From positions 6,830,413 through 6,894,412 of the forward strand of contig NZ_KB912942.1 of assembly GCF_000383915.1 (NCBI RefSeq): 64,000 nucleotides of DNA, given 5' to 3'. Both the position numbers and the translations under genes were made by a program. Below the pieces are notes generated by a model, which worked only from the letters and a program-made list of their open reading frames with translations, was not told where the DNA came from and did not search any database. Below are positions 33,169 through 42,431 of the stretch, one piece after another; the first letter of the stretch is position 1, and each line of letters opens with the position of its first letter. This DNA is from Amycolatopsis benzoatilytica AK 16/65. Lineage in GTDB: Bacteria > Actinomycetota > Actinomycetes > Mycobacteriales > Pseudonocardiaceae.

Positions 33169-34923
33169 ATGAGCTGGCAGGAAGAGCTCCGGCGCCTGGA
33201 CGCGGAACTCGCGGCGGGCCGCCTGAGCCATGCCGACCACCGCCGCCAGCGCGACGAACTGCTCGCCGAGGCGTCGGGCGGCGGGGCGGCTTCTCCGCTG
33301 GCGTCGCCGTTGCGCCAGGACGCGTCGGCGAGCGCGACGCCCATCTGGTCGGCTCCGGAACCACAGGCCGCGTCGACCGCCACGTCGACTGGGCAGGCTG
33401 TGCCTTCGGCGGCACCGACCGGTGCTACCCCGCTGAGCAGCTTCGCGGCACAGGGAACCACCGGGACCGACTACTCGTCCGCGGCCTTCGGCACCGCACC
33501 GGCTGCTCCGGCTTCCGGAACGGCAGGCGCGGATAGCTTCGCAGCAACTGACGCGAGCCCAGCCTCCTCCTCCGCAGCCGCGGGCAGCTTCAGCGCGCCG
33601 AACAGCGCCACCAGCCCAGCGGTGACCGATAGCGCTTCGAGCAGCACTACTGGACCGACCGTGACCGCTGCCACTGGTTTCGCAGGCCCAGCCGCCCCGG
33701 CCACGACCACCGCGCCGTCGGCCAGCCCGCCGAACCCCGCCGCCACCACCGCTGCCTCAGCCAGTCCTGCCGCCGATGCCCCGGCTGCGCCAGCGAGCCC
33801 GGCCAGCGGCTTCGCCGCCCCAGCTGTTCCTCCGGCCCCCTCGACCGCTCCGGCACCGCCGCAAACCGCGCAGTCCTCGCCGTACCAGCAGCACCAGCCG
33901 GCACCGGCACCGCAACCGGGCACTTGGGCCGGGGTTCCGCCCGTCCAATGGCAGACCCCTGGCCAGCAGACCCCTGGCCAGCCCGCACCCGCGCAGCCGA
34001 GCCAGCCCCCCGTCGGTTGGGCCAGCACAAATCCGGCCATGCCGCCGTCCGAGCCTCCCGCTGTCGAGGCGTTCCTTGCCTCCGCGGCGCCAGCGGCACC
34101 AGCCGCGACGTCCGACGCCGCGAAGCCCCCAGCCCAGCCTGCCTTCTCGCACACCCCGGGCAGCCCGTTCGTCACCGACCGGCCAACCACCGCGCCCAGC
34201 CCGGCCGACGACAGGCCCACCGCGGTCTTCGGCGCGATCACGAGCGACGGGCAGCCCGCGACGCGCCGGCTCTACGACGAGGGAGCCAAGCCGCGCGGTT
34301 CGAAGCCGACCTGGCTGTTCTTGTCGCTCGCCGTGCTGGTCGTGCTGGCGCTGGTCGTCGGTGTCATCTGGTTCATCGGCAACAAAGACGAGAACACCAC
34401 CGCGGCGACGCCTCCGCCTGCCGCGTCGTCCGCGCCGAACACCCAGCCCGCTTCGCTCGAAGACAAGCTGCCGGCGCTGCCCGGCACGCCGAACCCGAAC
34501 AACTCGACGCTGGCGCTGGACAAGGCCGTCCAGCTCAAGGCCGTCTCCGACGCCGACGCGAACCTGATGCGCGCGGCGGGCGCGGACCAGCTCGTCTACC
34601 ACGCGTACGGCTCGGCCGACGGCGGCACGACGCTGCTCGCCGTGCCGACTCCGTCCAAGCAACAGGCCGGAGAACTGGTCAAGGGCCTGCGGCAGAACCT
34701 GGGCACCGGCGGGTTCGCGAGCAGCCCGTTCGGCCCCTCCGCCGCCGATCTGCTCTACACCGGCAGCAGCCCGGCCGGACGCGTGCTGGCCTTCTGGTAC
34801 ACCTCGGGTGCGGTGTCGATCGGCATCGGCGTCTCGGGCCCGGTGAACCAGGATCCGGCGGCGCTGAAGGCACGGATGGAACAGATCCGGGCGAAGGTCG
34901 CCGCCGCCCTGCCCGCTGGCTGA
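33169..34923 (+). CDS. SHOCT-like Ala/Pro-rich single-pass membrane protein (paralogue 1)
   Basis: This 584-residue protein starts MSWQEELRRLDAELAAGRLSHADHRRQRDELL, a short helical hairpin like SHOCT domains (1-36). A very long Ala/Pro/Ser/Thr linker follows (40-375), then one membrane helix (about 383-404, TWLFLSLAVLVVLALVVGVIWFIG) and an extracytoplasmic domain (440-584: LPALPGTPNPNNSTLALDKAV to DPAALKARMEQIRAKVAAALPAG). ATG at 33169 follows AGGGGG; GTG at 33151 is possible. It is a paralogue of the next gene (shared N-terminal hairpin, same architecture). Function unknown; location next to glycan genes suggests an envelope role. Confidence 0.85.
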   Translation: MSWQEELRRLDAELAAGRLSHADHRRQRDELLAEASGGGAASPLASPLRQDASASATPIWSAPEPQAASTATSTGQAVPSAAPTGATPLSSFAAQGTTGTDYSSAAFGTAPAAPASGTAGADSFAATDASPASSSAAAGSFSAPNSATSPAVTDSASSSTTGPTVTAATGFAGPAAPATTTAPSASPPNPAATTAASASPAADAPAAPASPASGFAAPAVPPAPSTAPAPPQTAQSSPYQQHQPAPAPQPGTWAGVPPVQWQTPGQQTPGQPAPAQPSQPPVGWASTNPAMPPSEPPAVEAFLASAAPAAPAATSDAAKPPAQPAFSHTPGSPFVTDRPTTAPSPADDRPTAVFGAITSDGQPATRRLYDEGAKPRGSKPTWLFLSLAVLVVLALVVGVIWFIGNKDENTTAATPPPAASSAPNTQPASLEDKLPALPGTPNPNNSTLALDKAVQLKAVSDADANLMRAAGADQLVYHAYGSADGGTTLLAVPTPSKQQAGELVKGLRQNLGTGGFASSPFGPSAADLLYTGSSPAGRVLAFWYTSGAVSIGIGVSGPVNQDPAALKARMEQIRAKVAAALPAG

Positions 34924-35054
34924 ACAAACCCGGCGCGCAAGGCGACCCGGCAGGTCACACGGGGTCGTGGCCGTGCACAATGTCCACGTCGTCACACACC
35001 TGAGTTGCGGTGACGCATCGAGTGTCGCCATGCCGACAGATAAGGGGGGGCCTG

Positions 35055-36224
35055 GTGTCCTGGCAGGAGGAGCTGCGCCGGCTGGACGAGGAGCTCGCTT
35101 CCGGGCGGCTGTCCGCGGACGATTACCGCATTCGGCGTGATCAGGTGCTGTCCTCGGCCGTCGGCCAGCAGGATCAGCCCGCCCCGCAGCAGCCGGGCCC
35201 GAGCGCGGATTCGACCCAGGTGATCGCCCCGGTCAGCCCGCCCGGCGGAATGCCGCAGCAGCCGGCCCCGCAGCCGCCGCCCGCGGACGGCGGCGCCGAG
35301 CGCACCCAGGTCGTGCAGAGCTGGCAGACCCAGCAGCCGGGCGCCGACGCCGGCCCGGAGCGCACCCAGGTCGTGCAGCCGCAGCAGCACCAGCAGACGC
35401 ACTACTCCCCGCCCGGCGGGTTCCAGCAACCCGCGTCGCCGGCAGGCGGCTTCCCGCAGCAGCAGCCGTGGAACGCCCCGGAGGGCGACCAGACCCCGCC
35501 GTGGGGCGGCGGCGACCTCCCGCCGCTCGGCCCGCCCGGCGGCGACTCCTTCCAGCAGGGCCCGGAGTTCTTCGCGGAGAAGCCGAAGAAGAGCAACGGC
35601 ATGAAGATCGGCGCGATCGTCGCTGCGGTGATCGTGCTGGCCGGCATCGCGTTCGGCGCCTACCTGCTCTGGGGCCGCGACACCGGCAGCAGCGCCGGCC
35701 CGCAGCAGTCCACCGCGCAGCAGCCGCAGGGCTCGTCGTCCGCGCCGAAGCCGGCCGACCCGCTGGCGGTCGCGACCATGCCCGGCAAGGCGGAGAACCA
35801 CGCCGACATCACGACGTTCGCCCAGGTCAACGGCCTGAACTACCTGAACTCGGACGAGCTGGCGGCCTACCAGACCGCGGGTGCGAGCAAGGCCAAGATC
35901 GTCGTGTACCGGCTGCAGAACGGCAACACCATCATCGTGCTGCTGACCCAGGCGAGCAGCCCGGTGGCGGCGAAGACCGGTGCCGACAAGCTGATGAAGA
36001 TCCAGATCACCAACGGCGCCACCCGCAACGCCTCCGCCCCGAACGGCGTGTACGCGACTTCGATCGACCCGAAGAACGGCAACGCCGGCCAGGAGCGCGC
36101 CCACTACGCCCACGGCAACGTCATCGTCCGGGTCGAGGTGACCGGCCCGGCCGCGGCCTCGCTGAAGTCGGACGCCACCGCAGCTCTGAACCAGCAGCTC
36201 GCCGTTGCGCCCGCCGATGTCTGA
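35055..36224 (+). CDS. SHOCT-like Gln/Pro-rich single-pass membrane protein (paralogue 2)
   Basis: This 389-residue protein shares with the previous gene the N-terminus SWQEELRRLDEELASGRLSADDYRIRRDQVL, then a Gln/Pro/Gly-rich linker (40-180) with two copies of ERTQVVQ, a membrane helix (about 191-212, MKIGAIVAAVIVLAGIAFGAYLLW) and an extracytoplasmic domain (240-389). GTG at 35055 follows AAGGGGGGG. Its stop overlaps the start of the large glycosyltransferase fusion by 8 nt (ATGTCTGA), so the two are translationally coupled. That makes it a strong candidate partner of that enzyme. Confidence 0.87.
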   Translation: MSWQEELRRLDEELASGRLSADDYRIRRDQVLSSAVGQQDQPAPQQPGPSADSTQVIAPVSPPGGMPQQPAPQPPPADGGAERTQVVQSWQTQQPGADAGPERTQVVQPQQHQQTHYSPPGGFQQPASPAGGFPQQQPWNAPEGDQTPPWGGGDLPPLGPPGGDSFQQGPEFFAEKPKKSNGMKIGAIVAAVIVLAGIAFGAYLLWGRDTGSSAGPQQSTAQQPQGSSSAPKPADPLAVATMPGKAENHADITTFAQVNGLNYLNSDELAAYQTAGASKAKIVVYRLQNGNTIIVLLTQASSPVAAKTGADKLMKIQITNGATRNASAPNGVYATSIDPKNGNAGQERAHYAHGNVIVRVEVTGPAAASLKSDATAALNQQLAVAPADV

Positions 36225-39200
36225 GCCGGATATCGCCACCTGCACGATCGTCGCCCGCAACTACCTGCCCGCCGCGCGGGTGCTCGCCAGGTCCTACCTG
36301 GCCCAGCACCCGGGCGGGCGGTTCGTCATCGCGGTGATCGACGCGCCGCGCGACGAGAAGCACCGCGACGAATCCGGTGCGGAGATCGTCGGTCCGGCCG
36401 CGTTCGGCATCGACGAGGACGAGTACCTGCGGATGGCCACCGCCTACTCGGTGACCGAACTGGCCACCGCGGCCAAGCCGTACCTGCTGCGGGAGCTGCT
36501 CGCGGACTCCCCGACCGCGATGTACCTGGACCCGGACATCGAGCTGTTCGCGCCGATCCCCGAGGTCGCGGTGCTGGCCGCCGAGCACGGAATCGTGCTC
36601 ACCCCGCACATGCTCAACCCGCTGCCGAAGGACGGCCTTGAGCCGAGCGACGCGGCGATCATGGGCAGCGGCATGTTCAACCTCGGCTTCATCGGCGTCG
36701 GGCAGGGCGCGAAGCCGTTCCTCGACTTCTGGGCAGGCCGGCTGCGCCAGGACGCGATCGTGGCGCCCGAGAAGCAGCTGTTCACCGACCAGCGGTGGGT
36801 CGACCAGGTGCCTGCGCTGTTCCGGCACACGGTGCTCACCGACCCCGGCTTCAACGTCGCGTACTGGAACCTGCACGAGCGCCCGGTCGGCCGCGCCGAC
36901 GACGGCACGCTCACCGCGGGCGGCGAGAAACTGCGTTTCTTCCACTTCAGCGGCTACCGGCCGGAGAAGCCGTGGCTGTTGAGCCTGCACTGCGTGCGCA
37001 AGCCGCGGGTGCTGATGTCGCAGAGCGCCGAACTGCGAGCCACCTGCGACGCGTACGGCAAGAAGCTGCGCGAAGCGGGCTACGCCGAATCGCTCGACTC
37101 GATTCCCTACGGCTTCAAGGACTTCCGCGACGGCACGCCGGTGCCGAACCTGGCCCGGCGGGTCTTCCGCGACGGCTGGATCAAGGCCGAGCTCAAGAAG
37201 AAGCCGCTGCCGCCGCACGCCTACGGCGACGACGGCGGACGGGCGCTCTGGGAGTGGCTGGCCCGGCCCGAGGACCGCGCGCAGGCTTCGGCCGGGCTGA
37301 ACCGGCTGACGCACGCGATCTGGGCGTCGCGCACCGACCTGCAGATCGCGTTCCCGCATCCGCACGGCGAGGACGCCGAGAGCTTCCGGCGGTGGTGCCT
37401 CACCTCCGGCGTGGCCGAGGTCGGGCTGCCCGAGTGGGCGCTGCCGGTCGAACCGGCCGCGATCGAGGCGCCGGCGGACGAGTTCGGCGTCAACCTGCTC
37501 GGCTACCTCACCGCCGAGCTGGGCATCGGCGAGATGGGCCGGATCGTCCTGGAGGCGATCGAGAAGGCGGACGTCCCGGTCGCGTCGGTGCTGGAGGAAG
37601 AGGCGGTCTGGAACCGCACCGGGCTGGACCGGCCGGACACGGTCAGCGAGCCGAAGTTCCCGGTCAGCGTCCTCGCGGTGAACGCCGACCAGACCCGCAC
37701 GATCCTCACCAACCACCCCGAGGTGGGGGCCGGCCGGTACCGGATCGGGCTGTGGGCCTGGGAACTCGAGGACTTCCCGCGGGGCCAGCACGAAGCGTTC
37801 GGGATGCTGGACGAGGTCTGGACGGTCAGCGACTTCTGCCGCACCGCCTTCGCCGCGCACTCGACCATCCCGGTCAAGACCATCCCGGTGCCGGTGCGCG
37901 ACCCGGGCGAGCCGGCGCGGCCTGCCCGCAAGACCGGCGACCCGGTGCGCTTCCTGTTCGCCTTCGACTTCTACAGCGTCGCCGACCGGAAAAACCCGTG
38001 GGGCGTCGTCGAGGCGTTCCAGCAGGCTTTCCCCGGTCGCGACGATGTCCGGCTGACCATCAAGACGATCAACGCGGTCGATCACCCGCAGCGGGCCGAG
38101 CAGCTGCGCGCCATGATCAGCGGCGACGACCGGATCGAGATGCTCGAGCACTACCTGAGCGTCGCCGAACTGCACGAGCTGTACGAGACCAGCACCGCGT
38201 ACGTGTCGCTGCACCGCAGCGAGGGTTTCGGCCTCACCGTCGCCGAGGCGATGGCGCGTGCGATGCCGGTGATCTCCACGGACTACTCGAGCACCACGGA
38301 GTTCCTGGACGAGTCCACCGGCTGGCCGATCCCGTATCGGATGGTGCCGGTCGGCAAGGGGAACGAGCCGTACCACGCCGAGGCGGTGTGGGCGGATCCC
38401 GACGTGAACGCGGCCGCGGCCGCGATGCGCCAGATCGCCGACGACCCGGCCGAGGCCGAGGCTCGGGGCAAGCGCGCACGGGAGTACATCCTGCGCGAGC
38501 GGTCGATGGAGACCGCAGCCGAGTGGATGCGGAACCAGCTGGAGCAGGCGTACGAGACGTGGCAGGAGCGCCAGCGCGCCGCCGTCCCGCCGCCGGAACA
38601 CCCGCTCAGCCCGCTGAATCAGGCCACCGAGGCACTGCGCTGGCGGCCGGAGGCGGGTGCCCCGTCCCGGCTGCCGCTCGCACCCGCGCTGCGCAAGGCC
38701 GTGCTGCGCGCGATCGACCATTACGACGTGCACCAGCGCACCGTGATGGGCGCCCTGCTCGCGGCCACCGAGGAAAGCAACCGGCGGCTGCTGGACCGGA
38801 TCGAAAGCCTGGAGGACCGGCTCGACGAATCGCGCCGGTCCGCGGTGGCCACCCGTACCCTCGCCGAGCGGCTCGAAGAGCTGCGCGGCTCGGTCAACGA
38901 GATCCGCCGCAAGACCCCGGAAACCGGTCTGGCGCTGCGCAATCTCGAAGCGGACGTAGCGAAGCTGACCGAGGGCTACGCCGGCGTCGGCGCGGAGATC
39001 GAAACGGCCGGGGCGAAGGTGCACGAGATGTTCGCCGCCCGCGACGAGCGCCTCGACTCCGACGAGGAAGCCATCCAGCGGATCATCGTCGAAGCCGACG
39101 CGGCGCAGAAGGCGGCGCGGCTCCGGCACGCTCCGGTGCCGCGCGGGGCCGAGGTGGTTCCGTGCGACGTCGGCGCGCTGCTGATGCCGGTCGACGAGGT

Positions 39201-39891
39201 CATGCTGCCCTGGATCGAGTACAACCAGACCTGGGAGGACAGCGAGGCCAAGCTGATGGCGACGCTGGCCGACGGGGCGTTCCTCGACGTCGGCGCGCAC
39301 GTCGGCTACCACACGTTGCGGCTGCTGCGGTCGGCGTCCGGGGTAAGCCGGGTGATCGCGGTCGAGGCCGACCCGGTCAACGCCGCCTACCTCCGCCGCA
39401 ATGTCGAGGTCAATCTGTCCGCGGCGGGTGCCGAACTGGTCACCGTGGTCGAGTCGGCCGCGTGGAACGAGTCCGGCACCGTGCACCTGGCGCAGGCGAC
39501 TCCCGGCAACAGCGGCGACAACCGGGTCACCCTCGACGGTTCCGGCGTGGAGGTCCCGGCGGTGCGGCTGGACTCCGTGCCGGCGGTGACCGAGCAACGG
39601 ATCGGCCTGGTGAAGGTGGACCTGCAGGGCCGTGACCACCGGGCGCTGGCCGGTCTCTCCGAGGTGCTGCGCCGCGACCGGCCGCACGTCGTCTGCGAGT
39701 TCGACCCGGGCGCGATCACCGAACTGGGCGACAGCCCGGCCGCGGTGCTCGCCGAATACCGCGACCTCGGCTACACGGTGAAGATCGTCACCGACGCCGG
39801 GCCCGGCGACGAGATCCGCGACGACGCCGCCGTCATCGCCGCGGCGAAGGCGGACACGAAGGAATTCGTCACGCTCTGGCTGGCCCCCTGA
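36217..39891 (+). CDS. Trimodular glycosyltransferase - glycosyltransferase - FkbM methyltransferase
   Basis: This 1224-residue protein fuses three enzymes. Residues 1-300 form a GT-A-type nucleotide-sugar transferase with a metal-binding DPD in MYLDPDIELFAPI (near 104) and GSGMFNLGFIGV. Residues 420-790 form a GT-B, GT4-type domain with SLHRSEGFGLTVAEAMARAMP (E-x7-E near 668) and FLFAFDFYSVADRKNP. A coiled coil follows (about 845-965). Residues 1000-1224 form an FkbM-type SAM methyltransferase with FLDVGAHVGYHTLRLL (near 1021) and VEADPVNAAYLRRN. ATG at 36217 overlaps the upstream stop. Likely role: making and O-methylating a surface glycan or glycoprotein. The fusion makes one polypeptide carry two sugar transfers and methyl capping; substrates are unknown. 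Confidence 0.9.
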   Translation: MSEPDIATCTIVARNYLPAARVLARSYLAQHPGGRFVIAVIDAPRDEKHRDESGAEIVGPAAFGIDEDEYLRMATAYSVTELATAAKPYLLRELLADSPTAMYLDPDIELFAPIPEVAVLAAEHGIVLTPHMLNPLPKDGLEPSDAAIMGSGMFNLGFIGVGQGAKPFLDFWAGRLRQDAIVAPEKQLFTDQRWVDQVPALFRHTVLTDPGFNVAYWNLHERPVGRADDGTLTAGGEKLRFFHFSGYRPEKPWLLSLHCVRKPRVLMSQSAELRATCDAYGKKLREAGYAESLDSIPYGFKDFRDGTPVPNLARRVFRDGWIKAELKKKPLPPHAYGDDGGRALWEWLARPEDRAQASAGLNRLTHAIWASRTDLQIAFPHPHGEDAESFRRWCLTSGVAEVGLPEWALPVEPAAIEAPADEFGVNLLGYLTAELGIGEMGRIVLEAIEKADVPVASVLEEEAVWNRTGLDRPDTVSEPKFPVSVLAVNADQTRTILTNHPEVGAGRYRIGLWAWELEDFPRGQHEAFGMLDEVWTVSDFCRTAFAAHSTIPVKTIPVPVRDPGEPARPARKTGDPVRFLFAFDFYSVADRKNPWGVVEAFQQAFPGRDDVRLTIKTINAVDHPQRAEQLRAMISGDDRIEMLEHYLSVAELHELYETSTAYVSLHRSEGFGLTVAEAMARAMPVISTDYSSTTEFLDESTGWPIPYRMVPVGKGNEPYHAEAVWADPDVNAAAAAMRQIADDPAEAEARGKRAREYILRERSMETAAEWMRNQLEQAYETWQERQRAAVPPPEHPLSPLNQATEALRWRPEAGAPSRLPLAPALRKAVLRAIDHYDVHQRTVMGALLAATEESNRRLLDRIESLEDRLDESRRSAVATRTLAERLEELRGSVNEIRRKTPETGLALRNLEADVAKLTEGYAGVGAEIETAGAKVHEMFAARDERLDSDEEAIQRIIVEADAAQKAARLRHAPVPRGAEVVPCDVGALLMPVDEVMLPWIEYNQTWEDSEAKLMATLADGAFLDVGAHVGYHTLRLLRSASGVSRVIAVEADPVNAAYLRRNVEVNLSAAGAELVTVVESAAWNESGTVHLAQATPGNSGDNRVTLDGSGVEVPAVRLDSVPAVTEQRIGLVKVDLQGRDHRALAGLSEVLRRDRPHVVCEFDPGAITELGDSPAAVLAEYRDLGYTVKIVTDAGPGDEIRDDAAVIAAAKADTKEFVTLWLAP

Positions 39892-39898
39892 CCTGCTG

Positions 39899-39931
39899 CC
39901 CGGTGCCCCGACCAGTGGTCGGGGCACCGGG
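39899..39931 (+). terminator. Hairpin terminator after the fusion gene
   Basis: A perfect 15-bp stem (CCCGGTGCCCCGACC, 39899-39913, with 39917-39931) and 3-nt loop begins 8 bp after the stop codon. It should separate the fusion gene from the acyltransferase gene, at least partly. Confidence 0.82.
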
Positions 39932-40020
39932 TGTGCGCTGGCCGACAACTCCGGGGAGCTGACCCGGGACCACCGCTCCAAGCGCTACTCTGTCGAAGTT
40001 GTCCGGGGCGATAGACGGGG

Positions 40021-41673
40021 GTGAGCGCGCTGGCCGAACAGCATTCCGCCGCGCCTGCCAAGGCCCCCGCGCCGGCGGCCGAAGCTCCGGCGCCGGCTAA
40101 GAAAACCCGCATCGTCTTCATCGACATCGGCCGCGGACTCGGCGCTCTGCTGGTGTTCTACAGCCACATCGTGCATCCGTGGATCTACGCGAAGAACGAC
40201 AAAGCACCGTACGTCGACTTCATCGAGGCCCTCACCACCAACCCGATGCACATGTCGAAGCAGGGCATCGGGCAGATCGCCGTGCCGTTCTTCTTCCTGG
40301 TCAGCGGGTTCGTGGTGACCCCGATCGCGCTGCGCCAGGGGGCCGGCCGGTTCGCCCTCAACCGGTTCATCCGGGTGTACGCGCCGATGATGTTCGTCGT
40401 GCTGCTCACCGTGGTGCTGCTGCTGGTGAACCTGCACCCGCCGTCCACCGGACAGCCGCAGACGCTGAACCCGCTCACCGTGCTGACCAACACGACGCTG
40501 GCGAACTACCTGATCACCCCGCAGGTGGTGCTGGTGCCGGTGGCCTGGACGATGATCGTCGAGGTCCTGTTCTACCTGCTGCTGATGGCGATCCTGCCGC
40601 TGCTGAGGCGGTCGGTGTGGCTGGCGATCGCGGTCGAGCTCACCTTCATTTTCGTCGTGCTGATGAGCATGCACCAGCTGGGCGCGACCTGGTTCCTGTT
40701 CGCGGTGAACGTTTCCTACCTGCCGTCGATGCTGATCGGCCAGGTCATCTGGGCGACCACCGCGAAGAAGATTCCGCTGTGGACCGGCGCGCTCTTCGGG
40801 GCCTGCGCCTGGTCGCTGTACGTGCTGGCGGACATCATCGGCGTCGGGCGGGTCGACAACTCGTACAACCTGGCGCTGGCGTTCGCGGTCGTGTGCTTCT
40901 TCATGGGAATGTTCGCCGAGGACCGGCTGAAGCAGCGCAAGGTCTGGACCATGCTGTCCGAGCGCAGCTACTCGATCTACCTGCTGCACATGCTGGTCAC
41001 GTTCGTGCTGCTGCAGCTGCTGCGCCCAGCGGTGCCGTTGCCGCTCGCGCTGCTGATCGTGATCCCGGCGGTGTTCGGGGTGGTCGAGGTGAGCTACCGG
41101 TACGTGGAGCGGCCGAGTCACGCGCTGGCGCGGCGGCTGTCTCGGAAGCCGTCCGGGAGCAAGCCCGCGAACCCTCCGGCCACGCCGCCCGCGTCGGCGA
41201 AGCCGGCGGAGCCAGCCGAGGCGGAGAAGACCCAGGTGGTGGCCCCGGTGCCGCCGGTGCGCGACGTCGAGGACACCATCGAGATCCCGGTGGTCCGGGT
41301 CGATTCGCGGCCGCCTCGTCGGCCTGCGCCGCGGCCGCAGCCGGTGCCGGGCGGCACTGGCACTGGCACTGGCGGCAACGGCCGGATGCCGCGCGGTGGC
41401 CAATTGCCGCCGCCTCCGCCGGGGGGCGGGGCGACGCGCAGCGAGCGGACCGCGATCACCCGAGCGGCGGGCGGTTCGCACCGCGCGCGGCCGCTGCCCG
41501 AGGCGGGGGCGGACCGGATCGCGGAACCGCCCGCGCGCCGGCCGATGCCGCCGCGGCGGCCGTCAGCTCCGCCGGAGCTGCGCAACCAGCCGGACCAGGA
41601 AAACCAGGGCCAGCGTGGCGACTACGACGATTTCCCACGCCACGGGAACTCCTTTCGCCCCACCCCTCGCTGA
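40021..41673 (+). CDS. Acyltransferase 3 family membrane protein (OafA/YrhL type)
   Basis: This 550-residue protein has an acyltransferase-3 domain of about ten helices (residues 28-370) with FIDIGRGLGALLVFYSHIVHPW carrying the conserved His, VPFFFLVSGFVVTPIAL with the downstream Arg region NRFIRVYAPM, and SERSYSIYLLHMLVTF near the end. Such enzymes O-acylate cell-surface glycans. The C-terminal 180 residues are a disordered Pro/Arg/Gly-rich tail with TQVV and DDTIEIPVVRV patches. GTG at 40021 follows GGGG. It follows the glycosyltransferase fusion and probably modifies the same glycan. Confidence 0.9.
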   Translation: MSALAEQHSAAPAKAPAPAAEAPAPAKKTRIVFIDIGRGLGALLVFYSHIVHPWIYAKNDKAPYVDFIEALTTNPMHMSKQGIGQIAVPFFFLVSGFVVTPIALRQGAGRFALNRFIRVYAPMMFVVLLTVVLLLVNLHPPSTGQPQTLNPLTVLTNTTLANYLITPQVVLVPVAWTMIVEVLFYLLLMAILPLLRRSVWLAIAVELTFIFVVLMSMHQLGATWFLFAVNVSYLPSMLIGQVIWATTAKKIPLWTGALFGACAWSLYVLADIIGVGRVDNSYNLALAFAVVCFFMGMFAEDRLKQRKVWTMLSERSYSIYLLHMLVTFVLLQLLRPAVPLPLALLIVIPAVFGVVEVSYRYVERPSHALARRLSRKPSGSKPANPPATPPASAKPAEPAEAEKTQVVAPVPPVRDVEDTIEIPVVRVDSRPPRRPAPRPQPVPGGTGTGTGGNGRMPRGGQLPPPPPGGGATRSERTAITRAAGGSHRARPLPEAGADRIAEPPARRPMPPRRPSAPPELRNQPDQENQGQRGDYDDFPRHGNSFRPTPR

Positions 41674-41753
41674 GTGGTGATGCTCTGCCTATAGGGCGTG
41701 CGAGGGTGGGACGACGTTCACCGACACGGCGTAAGTCACACCGCCGGATTAGC

Positions 41754-42431
41754 TCAGCCGTGCGAAGGCCGGCGCGGCGTGACCAGACCGGATTCGTAGG
41801 CGAGCACCACCAGCTGCGCCCGGTCACGGGCACCGATCTTGGTCATAATGCGGCTGACGTGCGTACGCGCGGTCGCCGCAGAAATCACCAGGTGCTCGGC
41901 GATTTCGTCGTTCGACAGCCCGCCCGCGACCAGCGCCAGCACCTCGCGTTCGCGTTCGGTCACCTCCCGCACCGCCGACGTGTCGATCCGGCGGTGTTCC
42001 GGGCGGCCGACGATCTCGGCGATCAGCCTGCGGGTGACGGTCGGCGCGAGCAGCGCCTCCCCGGCCGCGACGACGCGCAGCGCGTGCAGGAGTTCGACCG
42101 GTTCGGTGTCCTTGAGCAGGAAGCCACTGGCTCCCGCCCGGAGCGCTTCGTAGACGTACTCGTCGACGTCGAAGGTGGTCAGGACCAGCACTTTCACCCC
42201 GCCGAGATCGGGATGCGAGGTGATTCGGCGAGTGGCTTCGAGTCCGTCGGTGCCGGGCATCCGGATGTCCATCACGACGATGTCCGGCCGGTGCTCGACC
42301 GCCTGCGCGACCGCCTGCTCGCCGTCGCTGGCTTCGCCGGCCACCTCGAATCCCTCCTCGGTTTCGAGCAGTACCCGGAAACCGGCCCGGACCAGTGCCT
42401 GGTCATCGGCCAGTACCACGCGGATGGTCAT
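41754..42431 (-). CDS. NarL/LuxR-type response regulator
   Basis: The 225-residue protein has a receiver domain with phospho-acceptor Asp in VVMDIRMPGTDGLEA (near 54), a Lys in GFLLKDTEP, and a LuxR helix-turn-helix (TEREREVLALVAGGLSNDEIAEHLVISAATARTHVSRIMTKIGARDRAQLV). It is the output partner of the adjacent DesK/NarX-type kinase: the kinase stop overlaps its ATG (ATGA). Target genes are unknown. A role in envelope or antibiotic stress is common for such pairs in actinomycetes but cannot be shown here. Confidence 0.95.
   Translation of the reverse strand: MTIRVVLADDQALVRAGFRVLLETEEGFEVAGEASDGEQAVAQAVEHRPDIVVMDIRMPGTDGLEATRRITSHPDLGGVKVLVLTTFDVDEYVYEALRAGASGFLLKDTEPVELLHALRVVAAGEALLAPTVTRRLIAEIVGRPEHRRIDTSAVREVTEREREVLALVAGGLSNDEIAEHLVISAATARTHVSRIMTKIGARDRAQLVVLAYESGLVTPRRPSHG

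Noticed and set aside
36121..39981. Open minus-strand frame of about 1290 codons
   Set aside because: It is fully antisense to the trimodular glycosyltransferase gene, which carries recognisable motifs; the reverse frame shows none.
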